Shown: one piece after another, positions 8,506-17,734 of the stretch | How positions within the stretch are numbered: position 1 is the stretch's first letter | How the letters are laid out: each line of letters opens with the position of its first letter | Assembly (NCBI GenBank): GCA_964481885.1 | Contig: CAYZUS010000002.1 | Span: forward strand, 1-64,000 | DNA from: Fen731 sp964481885 | GTDB lineage: Bacteria > Actinomycetota > Humimicrobiia > Humimicrobiales > Humimicrobiaceae | Reading direction: 5' to 3' | DNA length: 64,000 bases | Notes under the pieces: generated by a model | The model's database searches: none | The model's input: only the letters and a program-made list of their open reading frames with translations | What the model was told of the DNA's origin: nothing | Position numbers and translations under genes: made by a program

Positions 8506-9528
8506 TTAAACAATGCCTCTTGATTTAAAGAATATGTTCTTGAATAAATAAATAACTCCACCAAGAAGTGCAGTGAAAACAATTAGAAACAGGGAAACCA
8601 GGGCAAAAAGGGTTCCTGTGCTTTCAGCCACGTTAAAATTCTTAAGCAGTATTACAAAAGAATTTTCCCTTACTCCTATGCCCCCGACTGAAATCGGGAC
8701 ATTTGAGATCAGTAGAATGACAGGTATTAAAAAGAGGAAAGCAGAGAATGGAAGATCAAGATTAATATAAACCGCTGCAAAATAGAATCCTGTATAGAAA
8801 AGTAATTGAGCTGCAAGACTTATAACAAAACCTCCCAGCAGATATTTAAATTTGCTCCTGTAGCTGATAAAATGCTGAATAAATGAATTGTATCTGGGCT
8901 CAAATTTTGTAAGGAATCGTACTTTTTTAAAAAGCCTGTCTATTTTAAATACTTTGGGTTTTAAGATTATAAAAAATAAGAGAAGGCCCCCAAGCGGAAG
9001 GGCCGAAAGGCTTAAAATTGTCACAAGGTTTAAGTATTGATAAATTCCAAAAAATGAAACAAGAAGGTAAATTGTTCCTGAAAGCATTCCTGTAAATCTT
9101 TCAACAACTATTACAGAAATATTTTTATCAAGAGGTATATCTTTATTTTTATGCAGGTCGTAGGCCCTGTATATGTCGCTTCCAATATTTGTTGGAAAGA
9201 TATTGCTGAAAAAGTAGGCGATAAAAAAAGACTGAGTTAAAAATCCTTTTGATATCCTTATGTCCTGTGCCCTTAACAGTATGTCCCATCTTAACATTCC
9301 GGCCATCATTCCAAGAAGATACAGGGTTACAGCAATCAGAAGGAACACAGGATTTAGTTCTTTTAAAACTGATGTAACATTTTTTAAACTGTTCCAGCTT
9401 TTTATTACAAGAAAAGCAATCAATCCTGCGCTTACAATTATTCTTAGGGCGGTAAAGAGCCTTTCTTTTTTTACATTTCTTTTTTTTTCAGGCTCAGCTG
9501 ACTTATTGGTTTCAATACTCTCAGGCAT
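8506..9528 (-). CDS. Flippase-like integral membrane protein (UPF0104/LPG synthase TM family)
   Basis: The 340-residue protein has a lysine-rich cytoplasmic N-terminus, then about eight membrane segments. It carries the family's two hallmark stretches, NIFPTNIGSDIYRAYDL near 110 and VPISVGGIGVRE near 285. The family (TIGR00374, YbhN/AglD) corresponds to the membrane domain of lysylphosphatidylglycerol synthase without the catalytic domain; members are proposed to move polyprenyl-linked sugars or lipids across the membrane. There is no glycosyltransferase neighbour to hint at the cargo. Confidence 0.85.
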   Translation of the reverse strand: MPESIETNKSAEPEKKRNVKKERLFTALRIIVSAGLIAFLVIKSWNSLKNVTSVLKELNPVFLLIAVTLYLLGMMAGMLRWDILLRAQDIRISKGFLTQSFFIAYFFSNIFPTNIGSDIYRAYDLHKNKDIPLDKNISVIVVERFTGMLSGTIYLLVSFFGIYQYLNLVTILSLSALPLGGLLLFFIILKPKVFKIDRLFKKVRFLTKFEPRYNSFIQHFISYRSKFKYLLGGFVISLAAQLLFYTGFYFAAVYINLDLPFSAFLFLIPVILLISNVPISVGGIGVRENSFVILLKNFNVAESTGTLFALVSLFLIVFTALLGGVIYLFKNIFFKSRGIV

Positions 9529-9694
9529 AAATATTTGTTTATACGCAATTCCAAAATTTGTTGAATTTCTTTATTGCATATTATTATATTTCTTAAACAG
9601 AAAAACATAAAATTTTCTGAACTATAAATTAAACCCAGCGTTATTTATAAAAACTTTTATTGGGAAAGCATTGAAGCTTTATTTCTTGCTTGCC

Positions 9695-10927
9695 TTACTT
9701 TCTTAAGAAGTTTTCTATCCTGTCTATTCCCTCTTTTATTTTTTCCATAGATGTCGCATAGCTTATCCTGATGTAATCATCTGCGCCAAATGCTGTTCCA
9801 GGGACAACGGCCACATTTGCATCTGTCAGGAGCTTGCCTGCAAAATCAAAGGAATTTTTTATCTTTTCGTTATAAAAGCCGTTTACTTTTGGAAAAACAT
9901 AAAAGGCGCCATCAGGCAATACGCATTCAAACCCTTTTATGGAAGTTATCCTCTTATGGATATAATCTCTTCTCTTTTCGTATTCTGCTCTCATGGCCTC
10001 CACTGATTCCTGGCTGCCTTCGAGCGCTTCAACAGCTGCCCACTGGGCAATACTGCAGGGATTGGAAGTGGACTGGTCCTGGACCTTTGTCATCTGCTTT
10101 ATTATGCCTTTGTCTGCTGCGCAATAACCAATTCTCCATCCTGTCATCGCATATGTCTTTGATACTGCGTTAATCGTAATTGTGATTTCTTTTAGTTCAT
10201 TGCTTAAGGCTGCAATACTGTAATGCTTTGAGCTGCCGTAAAGAAATTTTTCATAGACTTCATCTGAAATAATATATAAGCCGTTTTGCAGGGCTATCTC
10301 ACCGATTTGGGCAATTTCTTCTTTGCTGTAAACCACACCAGTTGGATTGCTGGGGCTGTTTAAGATTAAAAGTTTTGCTGAGCCGTCCCCTTTTGCATTT
10401 CCATATTTTTCTGCAATTAAGTTTAACTGGCCCATATCAAGCTTTAACTCTGCATCAAAATCAATGAATTCAGGTATACCCTCAGAAAGTATCACCTGCT
10501 GGCTGTAGCTTACCCAGAATGGCCTTGGAATTATAACCCTGTCAGAAGGGTTGACAAAAACCCTCATTATGTCATCAAGAACCTGCTTTGCCCCACTACC
10601 GACAAGGATGTTTTCAATACCGTATTCAAGCCCATTATCCCTTTTAAGTTTACCTGCAATTGCCTGCTTGAGTTCTTTAATCCCGCTGCTTGCGGTATAT
10701 CGTGTTTTGTTATCATCAATGGCAGTTTTACCTGCATCTTTTATATTTGCAGGGGTATCAAAATCAGGCTGTCCGATACCAAACCTGATGACATAACTGC
10801 CTTCTTTTTTTAGCTGGACATCAATTTCGTCAGCCTTTTTTTCAAGTGCAAATGTCGGGCTCTCCTCTACTTTTAAAATCCTGTCAGAAAAGGCCGGTTT
10901 AATGCCAGAAGTTGTAAGATTATTCAT
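9695..10927 (-). CDS. Class I aminotransferase (AspC family)
   Basis: This PLP enzyme of 410 residues has the fold-type I signature NAVSKTYAMTGWRIGY, in which Lys 257 would bind the cofactor, plus NSPSNPTG (about 190-197) and SDEVYEKF. These match the Ib aspartate/aromatic aminotransferase group. It would exchange amino groups between aspartate or aromatic amino acids and 2-oxoglutarate. It lies about 240 bp downstream of etfA on the same strand; an amino-acid fermentation would need such a step, but the operon link is uncertain. Confidence 0.88.
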   Translation of the reverse strand: MNNLTTSGIKPAFSDRILKVEESPTFALEKKADEIDVQLKKEGSYVIRFGIGQPDFDTPANIKDAGKTAIDDNKTRYTASSGIKELKQAIAGKLKRDNGLEYGIENILVGSGAKQVLDDIMRVFVNPSDRVIIPRPFWVSYSQQVILSEGIPEFIDFDAELKLDMGQLNLIAEKYGNAKGDGSAKLLILNSPSNPTGVVYSKEEIAQIGEIALQNGLYIISDEVYEKFLYGSSKHYSIAALSNELKEITITINAVSKTYAMTGWRIGYCAADKGIIKQMTKVQDQSTSNPCSIAQWAAVEALEGSQESVEAMRAEYEKRRDYIHKRITSIKGFECVLPDGAFYVFPKVNGFYNEKIKNSFDFAGKLLTDANVAVVPGTAFGADDYIRISYATSMEKIKEGIDRIENFLRK

Positions 10928-11170
10928 AAATTAGCTCTCCCGCTGATAAATGTTTCACAAATAATAAGTACTCAGTATATATTAATCTAAAAAGTTGAAA
11001 TAATTACAACTATTAAAAAATATTGCCCATTTTTTAAAATATATTATGATTTTACCCAAAATTGAAGAATTGTTCTAAATAATTATAGGTTTAACCATAA
11101 AATATCACATTTTGTATTCAAGTTAAACTTATTTCTTCAGAAATACTGAATTTGGGATGTTTTTTTGTTT

Positions 11171-12400
11171 TTAGACGAGATTTTTACCCGATTTTATTCT
11201 TTTTATAAGTTTGGGTATTATTTCAAAAAGGTCTCCGACAATACCATAATTTGCAACCTTAAATATAGGAGCATCAGGATCCTTGTTTATTGCAATTATT
11301 ATATCAGATGTCTGCATGCCTGCCAGGTGCTGGATTGCACCGGATATGCCGCATGCTATGTAAGCTTTCGGGTTTACAGTCTTTCCGGTCTGGCCAACCT
11401 GGTGAGGATATGATATCCAGTCTGAGTCCACCGCGGCCCTGGATGCGCCTACCACGCCACCCATAGCATCTGCAAGTTCTTTGAGGAGGCCAAAGTTTTC
11501 CGGTCCGCCCATGCCGCGTCCTCCGGATACGATAACATCATAGTCTGTCAGGTTAATGGACTGACCCGATTCTTTTTCTGTTGATATGAGTTTGTATTTT
11601 GTTTTGAAATTACTTGTGTCAAGTTCGATATATTCAACTCTGCTATCGCTGCCGCCTTCCTGTGGTTGGCTGCTGATTTGTCTTTTTTCCATAACATGGG
11701 GCCTTACAGTGGCCATCTGCGGCCTGGCATTTCTCGTTATGATGGTTGCAAGAACATTTCCGCCAAAAGTCGGCCTTGTCTGTAGAAGTATTTTCTTTTC
11801 AGGGTCGATCGCCAGAGATGTACAATCGGCAGTGAGCCCGGTTTTGATAATAGCGGCTACTTTTGGAATAAGTGTCCTGCCAAAGCCAGTGGCACCTGCA
11901 AGAAAAATATCCGGTTTAAATCTGTGTATGACCTGAACCAGTGCTTTTGCATAAATATCATCAAGGTTATTTTCAAATATTTCATTGTCAATTACATAAA
12001 GCCTGTCTGCCCCATATTTAAATATTTCAGGAAAGTTGTGGCTTAAACTATGTCCAGGCAATATTCCGGTCAGTTCTGTCCCCAAAGCATCAGCAAGTTT
12101 TCTTCCTTCGCTTAAAAGTTCATAACTGACATCAGCAATACTTCCTGATTGCTGCTCTATAAAAACCATTACGCCCTTATATTGTGAAAAGTCTTTGTGT
12201 TCCTGGCCAAGCCCGGTTATTTCAATGGATTTAAACTTGCAAATGTCAATACAGGCGCCGCAAAAAATACAGTTCTCATTTATTACTGCTTTTTTGCCTG
12301 TTATCTCTATTGCATCATACATGCAGACATTCTTACAAAGGCTGCAGCCTGTACATGTGGATCCGTCAACTCTGATTTCCAATTTATACCATTCTTTCAA
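11171..12400 (-). CDS. etfA: Electron-transfer flavoprotein alpha subunit with N-terminal ferredoxin domain
   Basis: Residues 10-60 form a two-cluster ferredoxin: CTGCSLCKNVC gives Cys 16, 19, 22 and 26, and CIFCGACIDIC gives Cys 44, 47, 50 and 54. An EtfA domain follows, with the FAD-binding segment HQVGQTGKTVNPKAYIACG near 350. EtfA with built-in clusters is known from bifurcating complexes such as caffeyl-CoA reductase (CarE) and lactate dehydrogenase. It lies 26 bp after etfB and behind an acyl-CoA dehydrogenase. The start is TTG at 12400 without a clear ribosome site; a TTG six codons later is possible. Confidence 0.93.
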   Translation of the reverse strand: MKEWYKLEIRVDGSTCTGCSLCKNVCMYDAIEITGKKAVINENCIFCGACIDICKFKSIEITGLGQEHKDFSQYKGVMVFIEQQSGSIADVSYELLSEGRKLADALGTELTGILPGHSLSHNFPEIFKYGADRLYVIDNEIFENNLDDIYAKALVQVIHRFKPDIFLAGATGFGRTLIPKVAAIIKTGLTADCTSLAIDPEKKILLQTRPTFGGNVLATIITRNARPQMATVRPHVMEKRQISSQPQEGGSDSRVEYIELDTSNFKTKYKLISTEKESGQSINLTDYDVIVSGGRGMGGPENFGLLKELADAMGGVVGASRAAVDSDWISYPHQVGQTGKTVNPKAYIACGISGAIQHLAGMQTSDIIIAINKDPDAPIFKVANYGIVGDLFEIIPKLIKRIKSGKNLV

Positions 12401-12426
12401 TAAATAAATTACTTAAAAATTTTGAC

Positions 12427-13245
12427 TTATAAAATACTCAGCTCTTTTAATTTGCCATAGAGCTCTTCGGCCTGCTCGTCCGGGCCGCCTGTTATCATTT
12501 TTACTTCATGAACTGTTTTGGGGATAAAAATCTTTACCACCTGAGTATATGAGCCGGAAAGCCCGATTTTTTCATCCTCAAGCCCGAGTTCTTCCTTGTT
12601 CCATACCGGTATCTGCTCGTTTTTGGCTTTTAGTTTACCCCTCAGTGAAGGCACGCGCGGTATATTTATTTCTTTCCCGACTGAAATAGCTGCAGGCAGC
12701 TTTATTTCAAAAGTCTCATACCTGTCATCCATAAGCCTTTTTACAATCATCCTGCTGCGATTTATTTCCAGGATATTGCTTGCGTAACCGATAAAAGGAA
12801 TATTAAACATCTGGGCAAGTTCCGGGCCAACCTGGCCCGTATCGCCGTCAAGAGTCTGTTTTCCAAGGATCACAAGCCGCCAGTCATCAAATTTTTTGAT
12901 TGCGTTGTGCAGAGTAAGGGCCGTTGCCCAGGTGTCTGCTCCCGCAAAGGCCCTGTCAGATAAAAGGACAGCCTTGTCTACTCCAAGCGATATTGCCTCC
13001 CTTAAAATCGATTCTGACTGGTGTGGGCCCATTGTAACTGCTATTACTTCAACATCCTGGTTTACTTCAGGGTCTGCTAAAAGCCTTTCTTTGAGCTTTA
13101 CTCCCTCTTCAATAGCGTAAGTGTCAAAGGCATTTATAACAGTCTCGACACCTTCCCTTATCAAAGTATTTGTCTCGGGGTTTATTTTTATCTCTGTGGT
13201 CCCCGGAACCTGTTTTATGCATACAATTATCTTTATCTTAATCAC
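12427..13245 (-). CDS. etfB: Electron-transfer flavoprotein beta subunit
   Basis: The 272-residue protein has the EtfB N-terminus IVCIKQVPGT, then INAFDTYAIEEGVKL and DGDTGQVGPELAQ, which build the nucleotide site. With the ferredoxin-bearing EtfA it would accept electrons from NADH and split them between the dehydrogenase partner and ferredoxin; bifurcation is inferred from architecture, not shown. The start is GTG at 13245, right behind AGGCGG. The preceding acyl-CoA dehydrogenase ends only 37 bp upstream once its reading frame is corrected. Confidence 0.93.
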   Translation of the reverse strand: MIKIKIIVCIKQVPGTTEIKINPETNTLIREGVETVINAFDTYAIEEGVKLKERLLADPEVNQDVEVIAVTMGPHQSESILREAISLGVDKAVLLSDRAFAGADTWATALTLHNAIKKFDDWRLVILGKQTLDGDTGQVGPELAQMFNIPFIGYASNILEINRSRMIVKRLMDDRYETFEIKLPAAISVGKEINIPRVPSLRGKLKAKNEQIPVWNKEELGLEDEKIGLSGSYTQVVKIFIPKTVHEVKMITGGPDEQAEELYGKLKELSIL

Positions 13246-13282
13246 CCGCCTGGTTAGTATTTGTTAAATTTTCTATCCTTTA

Positions 13283-14516
13283 TTAAAAGTCCGTAAAATG
13301 TCTTGCCCTGACAATATTTTGCCTGNNNNNNNNNNNNNNNNNNNNNNNNNNNNNNNNNNNNNNNNNNNNNNNNNNNNNNNNNNNNNNNNNNNNNNNNNNN
13401 NNNNNNNNNNNNNNNNNNNNNNNNNCCCTCATATATCTGGGTTATTTTTGCATCCCTCATCATTTTTTCAACCGGATATTCTTTCATGTACCCATATCCT
13501 CCAAGTATCTGAATTGCATCTATTGTGACTTTCATTGCAGTATCAGATGCAAACAGTTTGGACATTGCGGAAAGCTTTGAAATATTTTTCTCTCCACTGT
13601 CTGTGACTTTTGCGGCATGATAGACCAGCGCCCTTGCTGCTTCGACCTGAGTAGCCATATCGGCAAGCATATGCTGTATTGCCTGGAAGGATGATATCGG
13701 CTGCCCAAACTGATGCCTTATTTTTGAATAATTTACTGCTTCTTCAAGAGCAGCCTGAGCTACCCCTACTGCCTGTGCACCTACTGCCGGTCTTGACTGG
13801 TCAAAAGTCCTCATGGCAGTGACAAATCCCATACCTTCAGTTCCAAGCATGTTTTGCACCGGTATTTTACAATCTATAAATATCAGTTCCCTTGTTGCTG
13901 AAGCTCTGATACCAAGCTTGTTTTCTTTTTTTCCAAACTCAAATCCGGGTGTGCCTTTTTCAACAATAAAAGCGCTGATGCCTCTGGCCCCCCTGGAAGG
14001 ATTTGTAGAAGCAAATATGGTGTAAATTTCAGCTTCCCCTCCATTTGTAATCCATTGTTTTGTACCGTTTAATATATAGGAATCCCCGTCCTTTACTGCT
14101 CTGGTCCTAATTGAACTCGCATCACTTCCGGCTTCTGATTCAGTAAGGCCAAATGCTGCAAGTTTTTCACCACTGGCAAGAGAAGGCAGGTATTTTTGTT
14201 TCTGTTCTTCGCTTCCCATAACAAGGATAGGAATAAAACCAAGCCCGCTTGCGGCATAAGTAGTGGCGACACTTAAATCACCTCTGCTGAGTTCTTCAGT
14301 GGCAAGGCAGACTTCAAAGATCCCTGTGCCCATGCCGCCGTATTTTTCGGGTATAAAAAGCCTGAAAAGGTCGCTTCGGCCTATCTCCCTGATAATGTCC
14401 GTTGGGAAAATCCCTTTTTCATCATTTTCGGCCCGAACAGGTATTATCCTTTCGTCTACTATCTGTCTGCAGATGTCAACGATCATCTGCTGTTCTTCTG
14501 TTAAAAAATAATGCAT
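13283..14516 (-). CDS. Acyl-CoA dehydrogenase (interrupted by an assembly gap)
   Basis: This flavoenzyme oxidises or, with bifurcating Etf, reduces the alpha-beta bond of an acyl-CoA. It shows LTESEAGSD and QWITNGG around the flavin, RHQFGQ near 270 and the closing QIYEG that carries the catalytic glutamate; the last visible bases before the gap still encode that Glu and Gly. After the 100 N, the frame inherited from upstream gives an atypical tail, but the next frame gives RQNIVRARHFTDF and a stop at 13283, which fits the family's usual ending. I therefore end the gene at 13283, not 13254. Only a few codons are really missing. The gene leads the etfBA operon. Confidence 0.9.
13326..13425. 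other. Assembly gap of 100 N inside the acyl-CoA dehydrogenase
   Basis: These are 100 placeholder bases. The coding sequence on both sides suggests that only about 7-10 bases are missing, since the family needs only two or three residues between the flanking EG and RQNIV. The placeholder also shifts the frame. Confidence 0.95.
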
Positions 14517-14714
14517 GTGCCCTCCGTCCTGTCAGAAAAAATAATAGAAAGATTTAAAACCAACGCAACGATTTATAAAAATCCCTGCTATTATTATTTT
14601 TGTATCAATAAATCAATATAAAGACCTAAAATTGAAACATTAGTTAATAAAAATACAGGTTTGCAAAAACCTCGAAACGCTGAATTTCCTGTCGAAAATT
14701 AAAGTAAAAAATTT

Positions 14715-14729
14715 TAATTACTGTAATTA
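14715..14729. promoter_or_regulatory. Perfect 15-bp palindrome upstream of bioY
   Basis: TAATTACTGTAATTA has 7-bp arms around one base and lies 200 bp before bioY, just before the structured leader. It may be an operator for the biotin operon or for the divergent acyl-CoA dehydrogenase operon. It does not resemble the GTTAAC-type BirA sites I know. AT-rich background makes chance palindromes more likely. Confidence 0.3.
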
Positions 14730-14744
14730 TAAAACAAATCGTTA

Positions 14745-14840
14745 TAAAAGACGCATTTATGAAAATGCAGTTTCATAAATTAACTTGCGAAATGCAAATC
14801 TGCTGTATTGAAACTTTAAATACACGGTATGCGTCTTTTA
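14745..14840 (+). promoter_or_regulatory. Structured leader with long closing stem upstream of bioY
   Basis: TAAAAGACGCAT (14745-14756) and ATGCGTCTTTTA (14829-14840) form a perfect 12-bp closing stem. Inside it TTATGAAA pairs with TTTCATAA across the loop ATGCAG (14757-14778), TTGC pairs with GCAA (14785-14797), and TGTATT pairs with AATACA across a nine-base loop. The first loop's GCAG can also pair with CTGC just after the second hairpin, as a pseudoknot. This would be a four-way junction about 90 bases before bioY. I match it to no riboswitch class I know. It could instead be a short inverted-repeat element. Confidence 0.5.
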
Positions 14841-14929
14841 AAATGCCTTGAGAAATGTCAATACTATCGTACTGGCAGCTAAATTAATGGCAATATTAAT
14901 AATATAATTAATCCGGAGCTCATAATAAT

Positions 14930-15604
14930 ATGCATGCAAACAGCTTGAAAAACAAAAATATTTACAATGTTGGCGCTAGTTTTTCAGAATATATTGAAAA
15001 ATATTCCGGTGACTACGCAATTCCTTCGAATACTGAGAGAATGCTTGTGCAATTTTCTTTTTCACTGGTTTTTGTGATACTTATGTGGATATCGGCAAAT
15101 TCATTTGTGTATCTTCCTTTTACCCCCGTTCCGGTAACGATGCAGGTTTTTACTGTCTTGTTTTGTGGTATAGCATTGGGCAAGACCTGGGCGCTTGTGT
15201 CTCAGCTTGAGTACCTTGTACTGGGCCTTGCAGGCTTTCCGCTGTTTGCCGGTTTTAAAAACGGTTTGGCCGTTCTATTGGGTCCCACCGGAGGATATGT
15301 CATCGGTTTTGCTGCAGCAGCATTTTTAACAGGATTTGTTTATAAAAAACTGTCATTAAAATTTGCAGGCACAGGTATAGATGTATTTTTGGCGTGTATT
15401 TGTGGAATGGCAGTAATTTATTTAAGCGGCCTGTTTCACCTTGCGGGTTTTTTATACCAGGTTTCAGGTCAGACGGGAGGCGCTGAGCTTTTATTAACTG
15501 CTTTTAAAGCCGGGGTTTTGCCTTTTGTGGTATTTGACCTGTTAAAAATTATGGCCATTGTAACAATCCAAAAAGCAGCCGAAAGGAAAAGACAGTCAGT
15601 ATGA
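14930..15604 (+). CDS. bioY: Biotin transporter substrate-binding subunit BioY
   Basis: BioY is the membrane S-component that binds biotin for ECF-type uptake. After an unusual polar extension of about 40 residues, the protein has six or so hydrophobic segments with the family's marks: PFTPVPVTMQVFTV, LGLAGFPLFAG and LLGPTGGYVIGF. Its stop overlaps the next start as ATGA at 15601-15604, so biotin uptake is translationally coupled to the biotin-carrying protein that uses it. No bioM/bioN genes lie here, so the energising module must be elsewhere or shared. CCGGAG precedes the ATG. Confidence 0.93.
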   Translation: MHANSLKNKNIYNVGASFSEYIEKYSGDYAIPSNTERMLVQFSFSLVFVILMWISANSFVYLPFTPVPVTMQVFTVLFCGIALGKTWALVSQLEYLVLGLAGFPLFAGFKNGLAVLLGPTGGYVIGFAAAAFLTGFVYKKLSLKFAGTGIDVFLACICGMAVIYLSGLFHLAGFLYQVSGQTGGAELLLTAFKAGVLPFVVFDLLKIMAIVTIQKAAERKRQSV

Positions 15605-17550
15605 AAAAAATAAGAATCAATGATATTACAATACGGGATGTTTTTCAAAATATTGAGTCCGGCTACATAAGCGAAAAACTGCTTAGCAGGACAATAGAAC
15701 ATTTGTGCAAAGTAAAATTTGACAGTCTTGAAATATTCGGAGGCTCTGCCTTTGAAAAAATGCTTGATAATAACTTTGGCAAATCCCCCTTTGATATAGC
15801 TTATGACATAAAGAATAAAAATCCCGGAATTTCACTGCAGGCATTAATCGGAGCCAGGAATCTTGTAGGCATGGAAGTATACTTACCCGAAGTTATAAAA
15901 AAATTTATTAACAGATGTGTAAAATCAGGAATTGACAGATTTAAAGTATTTGATGCATTAAATGACATAGAAAATTTCAGATATACGATATCTGCAATAA
16001 ATGAGACCGGAAGCCATTGCCAGGGAACAATTATCTATGATGACTTAAAAGAAGTTGATTACTATGTGGAAACAGCAGAGAACCTTGTCAAATATGGCTG
16101 TGGAAGCATTTGCATAAAAGACGTTCAGTCAACACTTCTTCCGCAGAAAACAGGAGAACTTTTTAAGGCCCTGTCCGGAGTAATTAAGGAGCCTGTTTAC
16201 CTTGGCGGGTACAATCTCAGGGGGTTGCAGGTTTCAAATTATTACAATGCCTGCCTGTCTGGATGTGACGGGGTCGATTTGAGCTTTATACCTTCTTCTT
16301 ATAACGACTTGAGTCCGGTAATATTTGCGCTTCTTTTAAGTTTCAGGGATACAAGCGTTTCAGTCGATATAGATTATCTTAAAGTACTTGAAATATTTGA
16401 ATGGTTTAAGCAAAATATTTATTCATATATACAAAATGATCTTCTGTACTCAAGGTTTTTATTTTCCAACAAGAACACCAATCTTGCCCCTAAATGGCTT
16501 CTTTCAAGCATTAACAGGCAGCTAAGTGATATAGGCGAAAGCAGTAAAATAGATATGGTCCTTGATGAGCTTTTTAAAATAAAAAATGAAATAGGAAATC
16601 CTTCACTTTCCACACCTGTGGGTCAGATACTTGGCAGCCAGGCAATACTTAATGCTATTATTTCTGATCACAGGTGGGAAATCACCAATGATGAAATAAG
16701 AAAGCTTATTGACGGATATTATGGAAAACTTCCAAGAGATGTTGATAAAAATTTAAAAGAAAAAATCTTTGCACCTGCAAGTGATCACAATATATCCGGC
16801 GATGCTGACTCTGATAATAGTGAAGACAAATCTTATGAGCTTTGTGCCGACGAGCTTAAAACTCTTTCTACAAGTGAAAGTGACATTCTGAGCTATCTTT
16901 TCTTTCCTGAAAAAACACTAAAATTTCTCGAAAACAGCAAACAAATTTCCAGGGAAGCGCTTGGCGGCGGCTCTTCCAAATTATCCGGACAGGAATTAAG
17001 GTTTCCGGATATGCTTGACTTAAAAAAAGCAGCCAAATTTGAAGATATTGACCTCAAAAAATTAAGGGAGATTGCAAATCTTGTCGAAACCAGCAACATT
17101 GATGAAATATCTCTTGAAATTGACGGTGTCAAAATATCAATAAACAAGAAATCTGGCAGCGCGAAATCTGCAGACAAACATGGGCACTCCGATACAGGAG
17201 TTGCAGCAGCGCAACAGTCAGCGGCTGCAGCAGATTCAAAAGGTAATATTTCAGGAGCTACATCCGGAGCAGGCATAAATGCAGGTTTGGGAACTGCAGG
17301 AGAAAATCTTTTAAAAGTCAAAGCACCGATTGTCGGGACATTCTACAGGTCACCAAGTCCAACCGCTCCTGCCTTTGTAAATGCCGGTGACAAGATTAAA
17401 AAAGGAGACACTCTCTGCATCATTGAAGCAATGAAGCTTATGAACAAGATCAATTCAGAATATGACGGGGAGATAGCAGAAATCCTTGTACAGAATGAAG
17501 AAGCAGTAGAATACGACCAGGTCATTATTACAATAAAACCTTTTAATTAG
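15601..17550 (+). CDS. Carboxyltransferase-like barrel fused to an AccB-type biotin carrier
   Basis: Residues 1-450 follow the carboxyltransferase domain of pyruvate carboxylase, oxaloacetate decarboxylase alpha and transcarboxylase 5S: FKVFDALND (114-122), CIKDV with the would-be carboxylated Lys 173, and LSTPVGQILGSQAI (336-349). The metal-ligand Asp is kept (IRD, Asp 13). The two histidines of the LHxH motif are gone: the segment reads VYLGGYNLRG, with Gly 202 and Tyr 204 in their places. Residues 480-515 match the AccB N-terminus, 516-568 are an Ala/Ser/Gly linker, and 570-649 are a biotinyl domain with EAMKLM (Lys 612). The barrel may be inactive or changed in function while the carrier remains usable. 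It lies between bioY (4-bp overlap) and biotin carboxylase. Confidence 0.88.
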   Translation: MKKIRINDITIRDVFQNIESGYISEKLLSRTIEHLCKVKFDSLEIFGGSAFEKMLDNNFGKSPFDIAYDIKNKNPGISLQALIGARNLVGMEVYLPEVIKKFINRCVKSGIDRFKVFDALNDIENFRYTISAINETGSHCQGTIIYDDLKEVDYYVETAENLVKYGCGSICIKDVQSTLLPQKTGELFKALSGVIKEPVYLGGYNLRGLQVSNYYNACLSGCDGVDLSFIPSSYNDLSPVIFALLLSFRDTSVSVDIDYLKVLEIFEWFKQNIYSYIQNDLLYSRFLFSNKNTNLAPKWLLSSINRQLSDIGESSKIDMVLDELFKIKNEIGNPSLSTPVGQILGSQAILNAIISDHRWEITNDEIRKLIDGYYGKLPRDVDKNLKEKIFAPASDHNISGDADSDNSEDKSYELCADELKTLSTSESDILSYLFFPEKTLKFLENSKQISREALGGGSSKLSGQELRFPDMLDLKKAAKFEDIDLKKLREIANLVETSNIDEISLEIDGVKISINKKSGSAKSADKHGHSDTGVAAAQQSAAAADSKGNISGATSGAGINAGLGTAGENLLKVKAPIVGTFYRSPSPTAPAFVNAGDKIKKGDTLCIIEAMKLMNKINSEYDGEIAEILVQNEEAVEYDQVIITIKPFN

Positions 17551-17734
17551 AAACAGAAATATAAATAGACTTATAATCGAAAGCTGGATCATAAATATTA
17601 TTATAAATAGTAATTAACCTATAATAAATACGATAACGTGGAGAAATAATTTTATTTAAAAGAATACCAATTAATAGCTTCATATAAAAAAGCACTGGCA
17701 AATATTTTGTATAAAAAAATATAAACGGGAAATT

